From Diospyros lotus (lineage: Eukaryota; Streptophyta; Magnoliopsida; Ericales; Ebenaceae), in contig NC_068346.1 of assembly GCF_014633365.1 (NCBI RefSeq), positions 37,449,191-37,513,190 of the forward strand: a stretch of DNA of 64,000 nucleotides. The letters run 5' to 3'. The translations under genes were made by a program, and so were the position numbers. The notes under the pieces were generated by a model, which searched no databases, was not told the DNA's origin, and saw nothing but the letters and a program-made list of their open reading frames with translations. Of this stretch, positions 53,869 to 64,000 are shown piece by piece (within the stretch, counting starts at the first letter, position 1; every line of letters begins with the position of its first letter).

Positions 53869-54600
53869 CTTTGATATCGGCGACTGATTTCCTTCGTCTT
53901 CGAGCTCATTAGCGACGTAGGCAACGACAGTCGAAAGTGGAGTAAATGCATGCCAACGCCCGATGCTGCTGCTGGTGGAGGTCCGACAGCGGCAAGAACA
54001 AGCATCGAATGACTCGGTCGGAGGTGAAGAAGACGCAGTGGAGAAAGAGACAAAGACAAAGATGGAGATGCAATGGAGAGAGACACTCGGTCTCGTCGAT
54101 GGTGAGTGTGATCGGGTGGGGCAAGGGGGTTGCTCGCCACAGATGGAAGGGCGACGGCGAGTGGGGGCGGGGCAGTTGGCGAGGGGCGATGGCAGTCCAA
54201 GCGGCAGTGTAGGGGGCGATGGCAGTCTGTGGCTCGTGGTGGGAGCGAGGCGATGCATTGCTCGTAGTAGTGGGGGGCAAAACTGGATGGTGGGGGGAAA
54301 TAGTGGTGCTCGGGGCAAGGGGGCGACGGCGAACGATGTTCACGGCGATGGTGGGTTTGAGAGAGAGAGTGTGGGAGAGATAGTAAAAGAGGGAGAGAGA
54401 GAAAGAGACAATGGAATAATTTAATTTTTTTAAGTTTAATTTATCATAGTATTTTGATATCAAAATATCATGATAAATTGAGATTGTCAACTTGTCTAAG
54501 AGAGTTGTTCTTGTAGCATTGTCCAGCTCATCCAACATTCAAAGGTCTATCATGGCAGGCTCATTGCTAAACCATTTATTTCGTAATTTTTTTTAATTTA
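53869..54600. other. GC-rich, purine-skewed stretch with a palindrome
   Basis: Downstream of the GTD-binding gene. G/A-rich plus strand gives long Arg/Gly frames and complementary Pro/Ser/Leu frames, with no domain. The perfect 18-bp palindrome TATTTTGATATCAAAATA at 54450-54467 is followed near 54530-54580 by a short copy of a LecRLK upstream segment (CATTCAAAGGTC, GCTAAACCATTTAT). Confidence 0.45.
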
Positions 54601-55695
54601 AATTTTTTGTATTTGTTTGTGTGTTTGATAGTTTAATTGTGATTTATTTTTAATCTTAAAATTTAACAGTAAAATATTAAATCTTAAATTTAAATAATAA
54701 AATATTAATGTCATTTATAGTCCCTAAACTTAGGCTACTTTTGTTCATATTTGGTTTGTGACAATCATGATTTCATAATTTCTTTTACCAGAAATGGAAG
54801 CATTAGGAAGGCAATAAATAATTTGGTTGTGGACCAGGTTTATTTTAAATTAGTTAGATTTAGATTTGGTAACTAATGAATGGGTCTAAATTCATTCGAA
54901 TTTCAATTGCTTCTCATGAATATGGATCCAGATTTCATGGATCTGGATTCAAATTCATTGTTCCTTATAAGAAAAATTACAAACACTTCATCTTTCTTTT
55001 CTCTCATCCAAAAAAATATTTTTTATTGGTTAATTTTCTTATAATAAATATATTTATTTTAACACATAATAACAAAAAATGTCCGCACCTATACATGAAT
55101 ATAATAAATACATTTTGTTTTAGTAAATGCTTCTAAAACAAAATATGCTTGTTTCTATGAGTAACATGCCACATGAATGATCAGTTGACAGTATTTGAAT
55201 ATATTAACTGGTTTATTGTATTCTTTTAATAATTAAAAAATATAGTGTTTGATCCTTAATGTGCAAAAATGTCAAGATTTCATATCTTAACTGTAACACC
55301 CCGAGAGCCCAAAGAAGGGTAGTATATATTGAGGATAAGTAAGAAAGGAAACAACATTAGTTGGATACATTTTGAACTGAATATAGGTAAAGAACTCATG
55401 GGTTAAGGATGGATGGTTCCCTAAGAAGTTCACGTAGACCCACCAGGGTAAGTTGTTCCAGTCCTTTCTATCGCTTGAAGCGGGATGCTACATTAACTAT
55501 TAAAAATTATTATTTTAAATTCTTATATTGATTTAGAGTAAACAAAGTTGTTATTTATATCATGTAAAACATATACGTAGAAAAGAAAAAGTATCATATC
55601 ATAAAAAAATTACGTTAGCGAGACATATCAGATTAAAATTTACCTTGATTGGGAAAAGACCAAATTATCTATGGTTTAGAAAAAATCATAAATCT
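54601..55695. other. Intergenic AT-rich
   Basis: No coding potential. Contains a short GC-richer patch near 55290-55490 of unknown origin. Confidence 0.4.
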
Positions 55696-55700
55696 CCAAC

Positions 55701-56391
55701 TATTGAGTTTTTCCTACAATCGACCAACACCACAAAAAACTCGACAATACCACGAACTCAAAGAAACAATCAGAAAACGTAAACCAGAAATCACAAGAAC
55801 AAACCATAACCATATACGTGTTCGGATCAAAAAGATCCCACTCACGGCAGGGGCTATAAACCCCTAGTTAATCCACTATGAAACGAAACAAATGATTTAC
55901 AATCTTTGATTACAAAGAAATAAAAGATAATAAAGTAACCCAAGAAAAATAGATACAAAAGCCACCAAATCAAATGCTGAACCAAGAGTACACAACGCAT
56001 AAAACCAGGCATGAACCAACACTCTCACAAAGATCATACCTCTCGTATACACCACTTACTAGAGAGAGAATCTAACACACAAACCAGCAAGAACGATCGG
56101 AAGCCTAGGGTTTCTTGGAGCTCTCGGGAGCTTCTTTTCATTTCGTCGGAATGCACATGAGAGAGATAGAATGCTGAATATATATGAAGGGGCTTTCTTA
56201 TCTTGGCCATTGGATCAAGAATGACATAGACCAATGGATCACATAAAAACAGACAATAAGCTATTGATTTAATTAAATCAACAACATTTCATCTCTAATT
56301 AAAGTGCAAAAACATTCAAATAAATTCTAAATTTCACATAATCAAAAAATAGAAATATTAATTGTAAACCATTTTGAATCACATATTAACA
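55701..56391 (-). repeat. 3' LTR of the gag-only Tork-like element
   Basis: 691 bp; the plus-strand left end TATTGAG corresponds to TGTTGAG of the other LTR, so its terminal TG is mutated. Confidence 0.85.
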
Positions 56392-57132
56392 AATTTCACC
56401 TTGATTCAAGAATGGATTAAATAGTGGACTTGACCAGAGACCCCTGCAACTCTCCCAACTACAACGGGAGCACATTGAGCAACGACAAAGCTTGCTCAAA
56501 CTTTTGACTCGAGACAAACTCAACTAACACATGCCTCACCATGGGCAACAGAAACCTCTATCAAGACTTCTATGAACAAGACATCAGGACTATAACACTA
56601 GGACTTTCATTAGACTTGGAAATTTCTCAAGGTTCTACCTTAAGGTTGACAAATTTCCACCTTAAACTCTACATTATCAGTTTGTTCAGGTTCGTCTAAT
56701 TCTACAAGACTAGGCATACCAACATCTAAACCTACATCAGTTCTTCAAACTTAATTTTCTTCCTGTTCAATATTCAAAGACTTTCCACTTCTTAAACTTC
56801 TCAAAAGGTTCGCTTTTACACCTAAGAAAGAATTCCCAAAATCTTTACAGAATATTTATCAACAAAGAATAGAAAATTATCAAGCTCTAGACAGAAAACA
56901 AGGACTTGGGAAAACCCCCACAACAAGAGAAAGAAACATTCCAATAATAGGATTTACCCGTACCATAGGCATCCATGGGATCCACCCATAACACAAGGCA
57001 TCTATTGGGATTTACACAACCCATAGGATTCACAAAAAATACTAAGTTACCAACCTATCTGAATCCAATCATACCTAACATGCTTAACTCTAACATCCCT
57101 CTTGTGACCAATGTGCCCTAGCCTATTCATGC
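56392..57132 (-). other. Remnant pol/leader of the gag-only element
   Basis: Includes the purine tract near 56392-56415 and short minus-strand remnants, one resembling LGHIGHKR of a GAG-pre-integrase region near 57105-57115. No enzyme motif is intact. Confidence 0.5.
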
Positions 57133-58013
57133 CTAGAAACCAAAGATAAACTTCCTGTCCCCACTCTCACATCTCTCTAAGAGATTTGCATTTTCTTTTT
57201 TTTTTTTTTGCCTCGAATGATAGTTTCTCCTAAGATGACCTTCTTTCTTACAAAACCAACAAGTCACCGATTTTGAATTCTCTTTACCCTTTGACTTTGA
57301 CTCACCCTTACCTCTAGAAAAAGATTTCTTATTTGACTTATCCTTAACATATAAACCTTCAACAAAACTAGATTTTTGTTCACTCTTAGTTTCAAGGTCT
57401 CTTGATCTTAAGGCTGATAAGACATCTTCTAGAGTTAGAGAAGTTCTACCACATTCTATTGCAATTCTTAAATCTCTATAGGATTCTGGAAAAGAATTCA
57501 ACAGAATAATTGCTTGATTTTCATCTGATATTACCTTATTTATGTTAGCCAGACCTATGGTAATTACATTGAACTCATCTAAATTTTCTTCTAAAGACTT
57601 TGAGGAGTCCATTTTAAAACCAAACAAGCTTCTTTTCAAGTGAATTTTGTTAGTCAAAGATTTTACCATATAAAGAGACACAAGTTTTCACCATACCTTT
57701 GCAGCATGTTCATACCAGTGTTCATACCATTTACCTGTCGTAATACCTTGTCAGCTAGGTTTAGGATGATAAGGCTATAAGCCAATTCATCCATTTCCTG
57801 GCTTTCCACGAAGGGAGTAGCATCATTCTTATCCTTTTCATCCTTTGGCACAACCAGTGCCTTTGAGCACCGGTTTTGAACCAAAATGGCCTTCATTTTC
57901 TGTTGCCACAGCCCAAAGTCACTATGACCATCGAACTTTTCAAGTTCCATCTTTATAGGTGCCATCTTTGGTTTTGTTCTTGCAAGGAAAACAAAAGACC
58001 AACAGCAACACAA
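57133..58013 (-). pseudogene. Tork-like gag in two frames
   Basis: 57663-58013: after a short leader, MAPIKMELEKFDGHSDFGLW, LAYSLIILNLADKVLRQV. 57133-57681: NKIHLKRSLFGFKM, KSLEENLDEFNV, RTSLTLEDVLSALRSRDLE, a basic linker and a zinc knuckle (CWFCKKEGHLRRNY) in which the last Cys is replaced by Tyr. The two pieces overlap in different frames, so one frameshift lies near 57670. Order and motifs match the gag at 18263-21000. Confidence 0.82.
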
Positions 58014-58649
58014 AATGGAATAAGAATAACACGGGATAAACAGTATACACAGAACACAGACAACAAGGAGAAAATCACAACCACAAGAACAGTACAGGGA
58101 TCAGATTGCAAAGCTTCAAGAACACTAAGCAATGCAATCAACCTAACTAATTTCTTAGAAACAATCAATTGATATACACTTGTAACAGGAAGTAAACAGA
58201 AATGACAGTAAACTAAAACAACAGTAACAGAAAACAATTGAAAGAAGTAATCCAATCCAGAAACTACAAAACTGTCTCTCTCAAATCCTATCTTGATTTC
58301 TATTAAAAATTTCAAGAACACAGTAAGGATTATGGCAAATAAAAATGCTCGCTACAATCCTAACTAAGATCAAGAACAGCAAGAAATCAATAGCAATGAA
58401 CAAATCTCATAAACAAAATTAGCAAGAACAGGAAGCAGAAAAGGATAACAAAAAATCAATCCAAGATATCTTACCGAAACAAAGAAATCAAAGGATACCA
58501 AATACTTACATAATCGGATAACCGATTGTGGCCTTCGATCTTCTGTAAACGACACGACCTTTCATATCTTACCGATCGCCTTCAAGATCAAGTTCTCGGA
58601 TCTAATCACCGATGGATCTGGTTCGTCGTCGAGTGGCTCTGATACCACT
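58014..58649 (-). other. Leader region of the gag-only element
   Basis: Lies between the PBS and gag. No ORF is convincing. Likely untranslated leader. Confidence 0.5.
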
Positions 58650-59350
58650 TGTTGAGTTTTTCCTACAATTGGCCAACACCACAAAAAACTCGGCAGTACC
58701 ACGAACTCAAAGAAACAATCAGAAAACGTAAACCATAAATCACAAGAACAAACCACAACCATATACGTGTTAGGATAAAAAAGATCCCACTCACGGCAGG
58801 GGCTATAAACCCCTAGTCAATCCACTATGAAACGAAACAAATGATTTACAATCTTTAATTACAACGAAATAAAAGATAATAAAGTAACCTATGAAAAATA
58901 GATACAAAACCCACCAAATCAAATGCTAAACCAAGAGTACACAACGCACAAAACCAGGCGTGAACCAGCACTCTCACAAAGATCATACCTCTCGCATACA
59001 CCACTTACTGAAATTTCTTAGAGAGAGAATCTAACACACAAACCATCAAAAACAATCGGAAGCCTAGGGTTTCTTGGAGCTCTTGGGAGCTTCTTTTCAT
59101 TTCGTCGGAATGCACATGAGAGAGATAGAATGCTGAATATATATGAAGGGGCTTTCTTATCTTGGTCGTTGGATCAAGAATGACACAGATCAATGGCTCA
59201 CATAAAAACAGACAATAAGCTATTGATTTAATTAAATCAGCAACATTTCATCTCTAATTAAAGTGAAAAAACATTCAAATAAATTCTAAATTTCACATAA
59301 TCAAAAAATAGAAATATTAATTGTAAACCATTTTGAATCACATATTAACA
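58650..59350 (-). repeat. 5' LTR of the gag-only Tork-like element
   Basis: 701 bp, partner of 55701-56391, with an extra 10 bp near 59010-59020. PBS immediately inside. Confidence 0.88.
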
Positions 59351-59355
59351 CCAAC

Positions 59356-60024
59356 ATTTAAATCTTTGAATCACTAACCCTATGTTTTTCTATTTTCAAT
59401 CATAAAATATAATAAAACTAATTTCCATTCTTTTTTTCTTTTTTTTATCTTTGATAAACTCAATTCCATTTTTTTTTTCTTTCTTATTTATATCTTTTTT
59501 TAATATCTTAAGATAAAAATTTAAAATAATAATTTTTAACAATTGAGATATAGAATTTTGATATTTTGGACATTAGGGAGAAAATGTTGTATTTTTTACT
59601 TGTTAAGGGAGCACAACAAATCAATAAACCTATTCAAATGCTGCTAACAAATCATTCACGTGCTGTGTCACTTACAGAAATGAATGCGTTCATATACACG
59701 TTAATATTCTGTCATGATAAGTATTTAAAATAATAATTCTTTTAATAATTAAAATATTAAATCTTTAAGTTTTAGAAAGTAGAAACTAAATACTATATAT
59801 TTTAATGGTTGAAATTTATAAATATGGGTGGAGGAATCTCAATGTATTTAATGTGGAAGAAAATTTCATTATTGGAGGGGAAAAAGCGGACGTGATCTCC
59901 TCTGATGGTCCTTATCGGACTGATTAATGAGGTAGATAAGTGATCCACACGTCATTCAATGGTTGGGGAACCATGAAACCTAGAAATATCGTCCAACATT
60001 CAAAGGTCCACATGGCAGGCTCAT
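59356..60024. other. Intergenic AT-rich, then LecRLK upstream copy
   Basis: T-rich runs near 59415-59500. The right end (about 59970-60024) begins a copy of LecRLK upstream sequence (CATTCAAAGGTCCACATGGC). Confidence 0.45.
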
Positions 60025-60032
60025 TGCTAAAC

Positions 60033-60518
60033 TAGAAAAGTCTTGGGAGCCCGAGAGGGTTACCGAGAGTCTTACAGAAAGGGGACAAAAAGATAAAATT
60101 ACCCCTCAAACTTTAAAAATTTGCAAAGCATTGCCCCTGCCCCTACTCTACTCGCTCCCCTCCCATGGTCGGGCCTCCGCTGCTTTCTCCTCTCCGCGTC
60201 GCCTCCCTGCCGTTGCCTCGCCTCCATAGCCTCGTTGCCATCGCTGCCTCTCCTCACCTCGCTGACTGTCGCTGCATCTTCCAGCGACGGTCGACGAGGC
60301 GAGGAGAGGCGGCGATGGTAGCGAGGCGACGGTCGTGAGGCGATGAGGCGCCGCAGAGAGGAGAAGGCAGCGGAGCGACGACCATGGGAAGGGAGCGAGC
60401 AAGAGCAGGGACAGGGGCAGTGCTTTGCAAATTTGCAAAGTTTGAGGGGGTAATTTTGTCTTTTTGCCCCTTTTCTGCAAAGCGCTCAATAAGCACGTCT
60501 GGCTTTGTAATAAGACCC
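60033..60518. mobile_element. MITE-like foldback (8-bp TSD)
   Basis: 486 bp flanked by TGCTAAAC (60025-60032 and 60519-60526). Subterminal inverted repeats of about 50 bp lie at 60077-60128 and 60422-60476 (AAATTACCCCTCAAACTTT / its inverse). The core is GC-rich. Uninterrupted paralogous sites exist near 54555-54570 and, inverted, near 63590-63605, which proves an insertion. The 8-bp duplication suggests hAT, though terminal repeats are weak. Confidence 0.7.
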
Positions 60519-60526
60519 TGCTAAAC

Positions 60527-61600
60527 CATTTATGATGTCAGACAATATTTATGAATAATAATGGATAAATATGTATTAAGCTTGGGGGGGAGGACAAAGA
60601 CTTTGATGCGTGTAGAATGAAGACTTTGATTCTTCTGTTGAAACAGTCCATCAAGACCTGTTCTTTGATATCTATCGCGGTCTAATCACTTAACTTTGTA
60701 TCCTAAGAACATGCATCCACTCATTACTTAAAACTTTACGTAGGGGCATAATTCTAGAAGGCCATGAACATGCAACAAGCCTATTGAAATTATGTTATCT
60801 TTTCATATTATTAAAAAGTAGGATAAAATTATCTTTAAAGTTAAGATAATTTTAAAATATTTTTTAAATTAAAATAGAAAATAATTAAAATAAAATTAAA
60901 AATTATTTTAAAATTTTTCTTAAATTATTTTTTAATTTTTTAAAAAATATTAAAAAAATATATGAGTCAATTTTTCTTATTTAGAGGCTATTTAGCTTAC
61001 CATTTTTTATTAGAGCTTTTAAATTAGTTAGTTTTTAGCATAAAAATTATGTAGTGTTTAAGTTGATAACATATTTGGATAAATGTGCTTTTGAGTTATC
61101 AGTTAATAGTTATGTATTTGGTTTATAAAAGCTGATAAGTTATTAAAACTTGACAAAAAAATTAAAATAGACATAATGTTGAATAATATAAATAAATTTT
61201 ATAAAAATACTATTTTTTATCAAAAAATTATAAATTGATTTCTAAATATTAGATAAATTATACATACTTTTTAAAAAATATATTAATATAATATATATAT
61301 ATATACATCTTTTATTATTAATTTTGACATGGCGAATCCTTCACCGCAACCCAACACTAACCAGCATATACACATTAGATAGATAGATAGATAGATTTAG
61401 GTAAACTCAATTAATTATTAATATATTTAGATATATTCAAATACTATTAATAAGTCATTCACGTCACGTATCACTTACAAAAATAAATATGTTCATACAC
61501 AACACATTCAAATTATTAATTTTGAGTAGATTTGTTCACATAAAAGTAAGAATACAGTAATTTTCAAAATTTATTCTAAAGTGGTCAATCGATCCTTATT
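60527..61600. other. LecRLK upstream copy and AT-rich intergenic
   Basis: 60527-60670 is a copy, in opposite orientation, of 63440-63605 (ATGATGTCAGACAATATTTATGA and GACTTTGATGCGTGTAGAATG). The rest is AT-rich with (GATA)n at 61377-61396. No coding sequence. Confidence 0.55.
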
Positions 61601-61610
61601 TAGCGACAAG

Positions 61611-61750
61611 CACTAATCTTGGAATAAGGCAAAGGAGGAAGGTTGCCTAAGGGGTCTGAATGCAAATAAGCTCGGAGCAGCACTAATCTTGGAATAAGGC
61701 AAAGGGGGAAGGTTGCCTAAGGGGTCTGAATGCAAATAAGCTCAGAGCAG
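61611..61750. repeat. 70-bp tandem duplication
   Basis: Two near-identical copies (61611-61680 and 61681-61750) differing at only a few positions (AGGAGGAAGG against AGGGGGAAGG; CTCGGAGC against CTCAGAGC). Confidence 0.95.
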
Positions 61751-61789
61751 GGTACCCTAGGAGTGGGCTTCGTCTGCTGAAGCTCCATT

Positions 61790-63392
61790 TATTCCTTGTT
61801 CTTCATTGTCCTTCATTATCATGATAATGAAGGCCAATGTACAAACAATCCCACCACCAAAACAGGCAGGCCCACACTCAATCCCACCACCAGTCCCTTC
61901 TTGTTGCTGGTACCTCCACTCTTCTCCCTAGGAGAAACTGCACTAGGCCCTGGGCTGGAAGCTGTCTTGTCATGGACAACCAAAGTCGAACTGAAACTCC
62001 ATGATTTAACAATGTGTTTCTCAAAAAGTGATCCTGTTGAAGCTGAGAAGCCGATTGAAACTTATTCTGGCAAGTAGTCCCTTAGATCAACCGAAAGTTT
62101 AAGACCTCCCTCGAACCCTGTGTTATCTACAAGATTACTGAAAACAACACTCAAATTTTTTGAATTGGAATTGTAAGTAATCCAAGCCTTATTTGTTGCT
62201 CCACCGGAAATCTCACTAAACCACTGTGAAGTAACATTTGATGTGAGAGAGTTGATGTTGATACCTACATGGGTCTTCTATTCAGGATCCCATGGATTGT
62301 GATATGTATCAAACTCCATAGCAAGAAATGGGCTGAGTGGTTGTAGTGTAACAGGGTGGATTGGAAGGCCCATGGCTCTACCCGAAGTGATATTATTGGG
62401 ACTATCAACAGCGGGGGCAAGAAAAAATGCCAGCCCATCTTCATAGTCTGACCTCCCACCTGAGTCGATCACAAACGCAAAATAGGTGCTGAAATCTGTC
62501 AAATTCCCAAAAGCTTTGTCCCATAGTTAAAGAGGCTCTTTGTAGACGGCTCGGCCGCTTCTCCAACTGGGGTTTGTGCAGCGCTTGTCAGGTGTGACTT
62601 TGATGCCTTGATTTGGGATATTGGCCCCATTTGTTGCAGGTTAATTAGAGAAATTATAGTTTTCAACTTATTAGATTATAGTTTTTAAAATTTAGAATAA
62701 GTTGTGAACCTGTTTGCTGTAACTTCTCAGAAGTTGTAGTTAAGCAATTATGGTATTTGATACCATAAGCTGTAAAATAGCTTATTTTTGTATAATTGTC
62801 CATAATACCCTTAGTAGTTATAGAATAATAATTTAAAAATTAATAAGTGTATATGTATAAGTTTCAAGATGGCGAGAGAGAGAGAGGGGGGGAGATGGGG
62901 AGAGAGAGGAAGAGATCTAAAAATGGAGATGGCGGTGGAGAAAAAAGATGCTTGCTTGCGTGGACATGAGGGTAATTCTTTGTTAAAAATAGGGGCAAAA
63001 TTGTCACAAAAATATCATTAAAATGTGACTATTTAATCAAAAGTTGTAGAAGTTGGGCTACCTAGCTTTGAAAAAGCCAGCTTCTACTCCTAAAAGTTAG
63101 TAGAAGTTATAAGTTAGAATTGTACAAGTTAGAACAAACACTACATTCCAACCTTCTTTTGAAGCTAAAAACTAAAAATTGCAGCTTTTAAGTTGCAACA
63201 AACAGGCCCATTAACTTCTTCGTAGCATTTTATATTGATGTTGAGATGTTGAGGCCCAATGTTGGTGAGATTAAAGCTCAGTGCATTGGCATGAGGGGCT
63301 GCTGCAAGAAGACAACATAGGAAGAGAAAAGAAAGGAGAATACATACAGCTGGTTGGGGGGAGTTCCAAGAGTTACAGTTGCAGACCCCCAT
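61790..63392 (-). pseudogene. LecRLK pseudogene, lectin and TM parts only
   Basis: Minus-strand order: ATG at 63390-63392 with signal peptide ending HANA, first lectin strand LSFNLTNI. Then a MITE (62623-63209), then NQGIKVTPDKR, MTDFSTYFAFVIDSGG, DGLAFFLAP and MEFDTYHN. A TAG interrupts near 62280 and a TAA near 62070 (replacing a Trp). The lectin domain ends SWSFSSTLVV and a TM segment with GLVVGLSVGLPVL reaches about 61800. The kinase is missing. Clear non-functional LecRLK relative. Confidence 0.82.
62623..63209. mobile_element. MITE in the LecRLK pseudogene
   Basis: 587 bp. Ends GGCCCCATTTGTTGCAGG and, read inward from the right, GGGCCTGTTTGTTGCAAC, with possible 3-bp duplications ATT. 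It looks like a Harbinger/Tourist-type or related short element of the common GGGCCTGTTTG class. It splits the first lectin strand of the pseudogene. Confidence 0.65.
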
Positions 63393-63640
63393 ATTAGATC
63401 ATCCGAGGATTAATAGCTAGCCAGACACTATTTGGGGCATATTGAGATTTAAAAGAATAGGTCTTGGTGGACTGTTTCTACAGAAGAATCAAAGTCTTCA
63501 TTCTACACGCATCAAAGTCTTCATCCTCCCTTCCCCAAGCTTAATGCGTATTTATCCATTATTATTCGTAAATACTATCTGACGTCATAAATGGTTTAGC
63601 AATCAGCTTGCCATGATGGACCTTTGAATGTTGGACTGGA
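63393..63640 (-). promoter_or_regulatory. LecRLK pseudogene upstream region
   Basis: Contains the inverted GAAACAGTCCAC motif at 63467-63478 and sequence shared with 60527-60670. It marks a duplicated LecRLK promoter. Confidence 0.5.
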
Positions 63641-64000
63641 TGATATTTCTAGGGAGTTATACTACAGGGCCAGACAACCTTACAGAGAGGCTTACAGAAT
63701 AGGGTTGAAAAGATCAAAACACCCTCTACTGCATAAGCCAGCTCCTTTCTCCCTTCTCCCATGGTAGATCTGCGCACAGAGCCCTTGCCTCCCTCCTCTT
63801 TGTCTTCTCCATGCGACCGCCAACCACCGCGCCTTGCCTCGCTCGTCACCTCGCCGCTAGCATCATCGCTGAGCCTCACCTCGTCACCTCGCTGACTGTC
63901 ATTGCATCCAGCTACGATCGACGAGGCGAGGCGACAATGCTGGCGATGAGGCGATGAACGAGGTAAGGAACGGCGGTTGGTGGTCGCACGGAGAAGACAG
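63641..64000. other. GC-rich DNA element, cut by the window end
   Basis: Starts near 63655 with CTTACAGAGAGGCTTACAGA, resembling the left part of the MITE at 60033. Then comes a GC-rich CCTCGC/GAGGCG-type core that runs past the window. Likely another non-autonomous DNA element. Confidence 0.4.

Larger units (their letters stand above)
55701..59350 (-). mobile_element. Gag-only Tork-like Copia element (internally deleted)
   Basis: LTRs at 55701-56391 and 58650-59350 with a perfect 5-bp duplication CCAAC (55696-55700, 59351-59355). On the minus strand the PBS TGGTATCAGAGC begins at 58647 and the purine tract AAGGTGAAATT precedes the 3' LTR. The interior (2.26 kb) holds gag and only scraps of the GAG-pre-integrase/IN region, with no protease-RT-RH. 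LTR and gag similarities show it is a relative of the Copia in LecRLK-1. Non-autonomous. Confidence 0.85.

Noticed and set aside
54044..54424. Gly/Arg-rich ORFs downstream of the GTD-binding gene
   Set aside because: Composition artefacts of purine-rich DNA.

Overview
The window looks like nuclear DNA of a flowering plant, probably a dicot. It is AT-rich and dominated by nested LTR retrotransposons of plant lineages (Athila and Tat-like Ty3/Gypsy; Tork-, SIRE- and Ale/Retrofit-like Ty1/Copia). The host genes are plant-specific: L-type lectin receptor kinases (LecRLK), a LOB-domain (LBD) gene, an F-box/DUF295 gene and a GTD-binding (DUF593) gene. I saw no operons, CRISPR arrays, tRNA or rRNA genes.

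Layout. 1-10.8 kb: a broken ORF of unknown family, then a decayed minus-strand Athila element whose 2.08-kb 5' LTR ends at 9217 inside the gag of an older Tat-like element (LTR 10068-10794). 11.0-11.6 kb: an LBD gene with one frameshift. 11.9-14 kb: an F-box/DUF295 scrap, a possible solo LTR and a Tourist-like MITE. 15.0-17.0 kb: LecRLK-1, whose 3' end is cut by a Copia element (17015-24999). That Copia carries its own 1.8-kb solo LTR full of tandem repeats. 26.1-30.6 kb: a young gag-only SIRE-like element. 30.8-35.4 kb: a Copia (minus). 35.6-39.9 kb: a collapsed LecRLK remnant, then the intact LecRLK-2. 40.0-45.05 kb: an Ale/Retrofit-like Copia (minus) with unusual TA...TA LTR ends. 45.5-48.3 kb: an F-box/DUF295 pseudogene split by two insertions. 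50.96-52.46 kb: a long-TIR Mutator-like foldback. 52.9-53.9 kb: a degenerate GTD-binding gene. 55.7-59.35 kb: a gag-only Tork-like element (minus). 60-64 kb: a MITE-interrupted LecRLK upstream copy and an inverted LecRLK pseudogene.

Functionally this is a small LecRLK cluster (two coding copies, one collapsed remnant, one inverted pseudogene) that has been expanded and broken by transposons. LecRLKs are plasma-membrane receptor-like kinases, often linked to defence or development. LecRLK-2 is the only copy that looks structurally complete. LecRLK-1 is still open but now takes its last codon and its stop from the LTR. Target-site duplications can be read directly for several elements: GCCAG/GCCAA, AGTAA, ATCAT, CTTGA, ATGAG, CCAAC, TTA and TGCTAAAC. 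Together with the nesting they give a relative insertion history. I did not find a convincing undescribed molecular system. The most interesting items are the LTR-derived stop codon, the ATAGTCGACTAT palindrome array in the SIRE-like LTRs, the TA...TA Copia, the tandem-repeat-packed solo LTR and the two gag-only elements.
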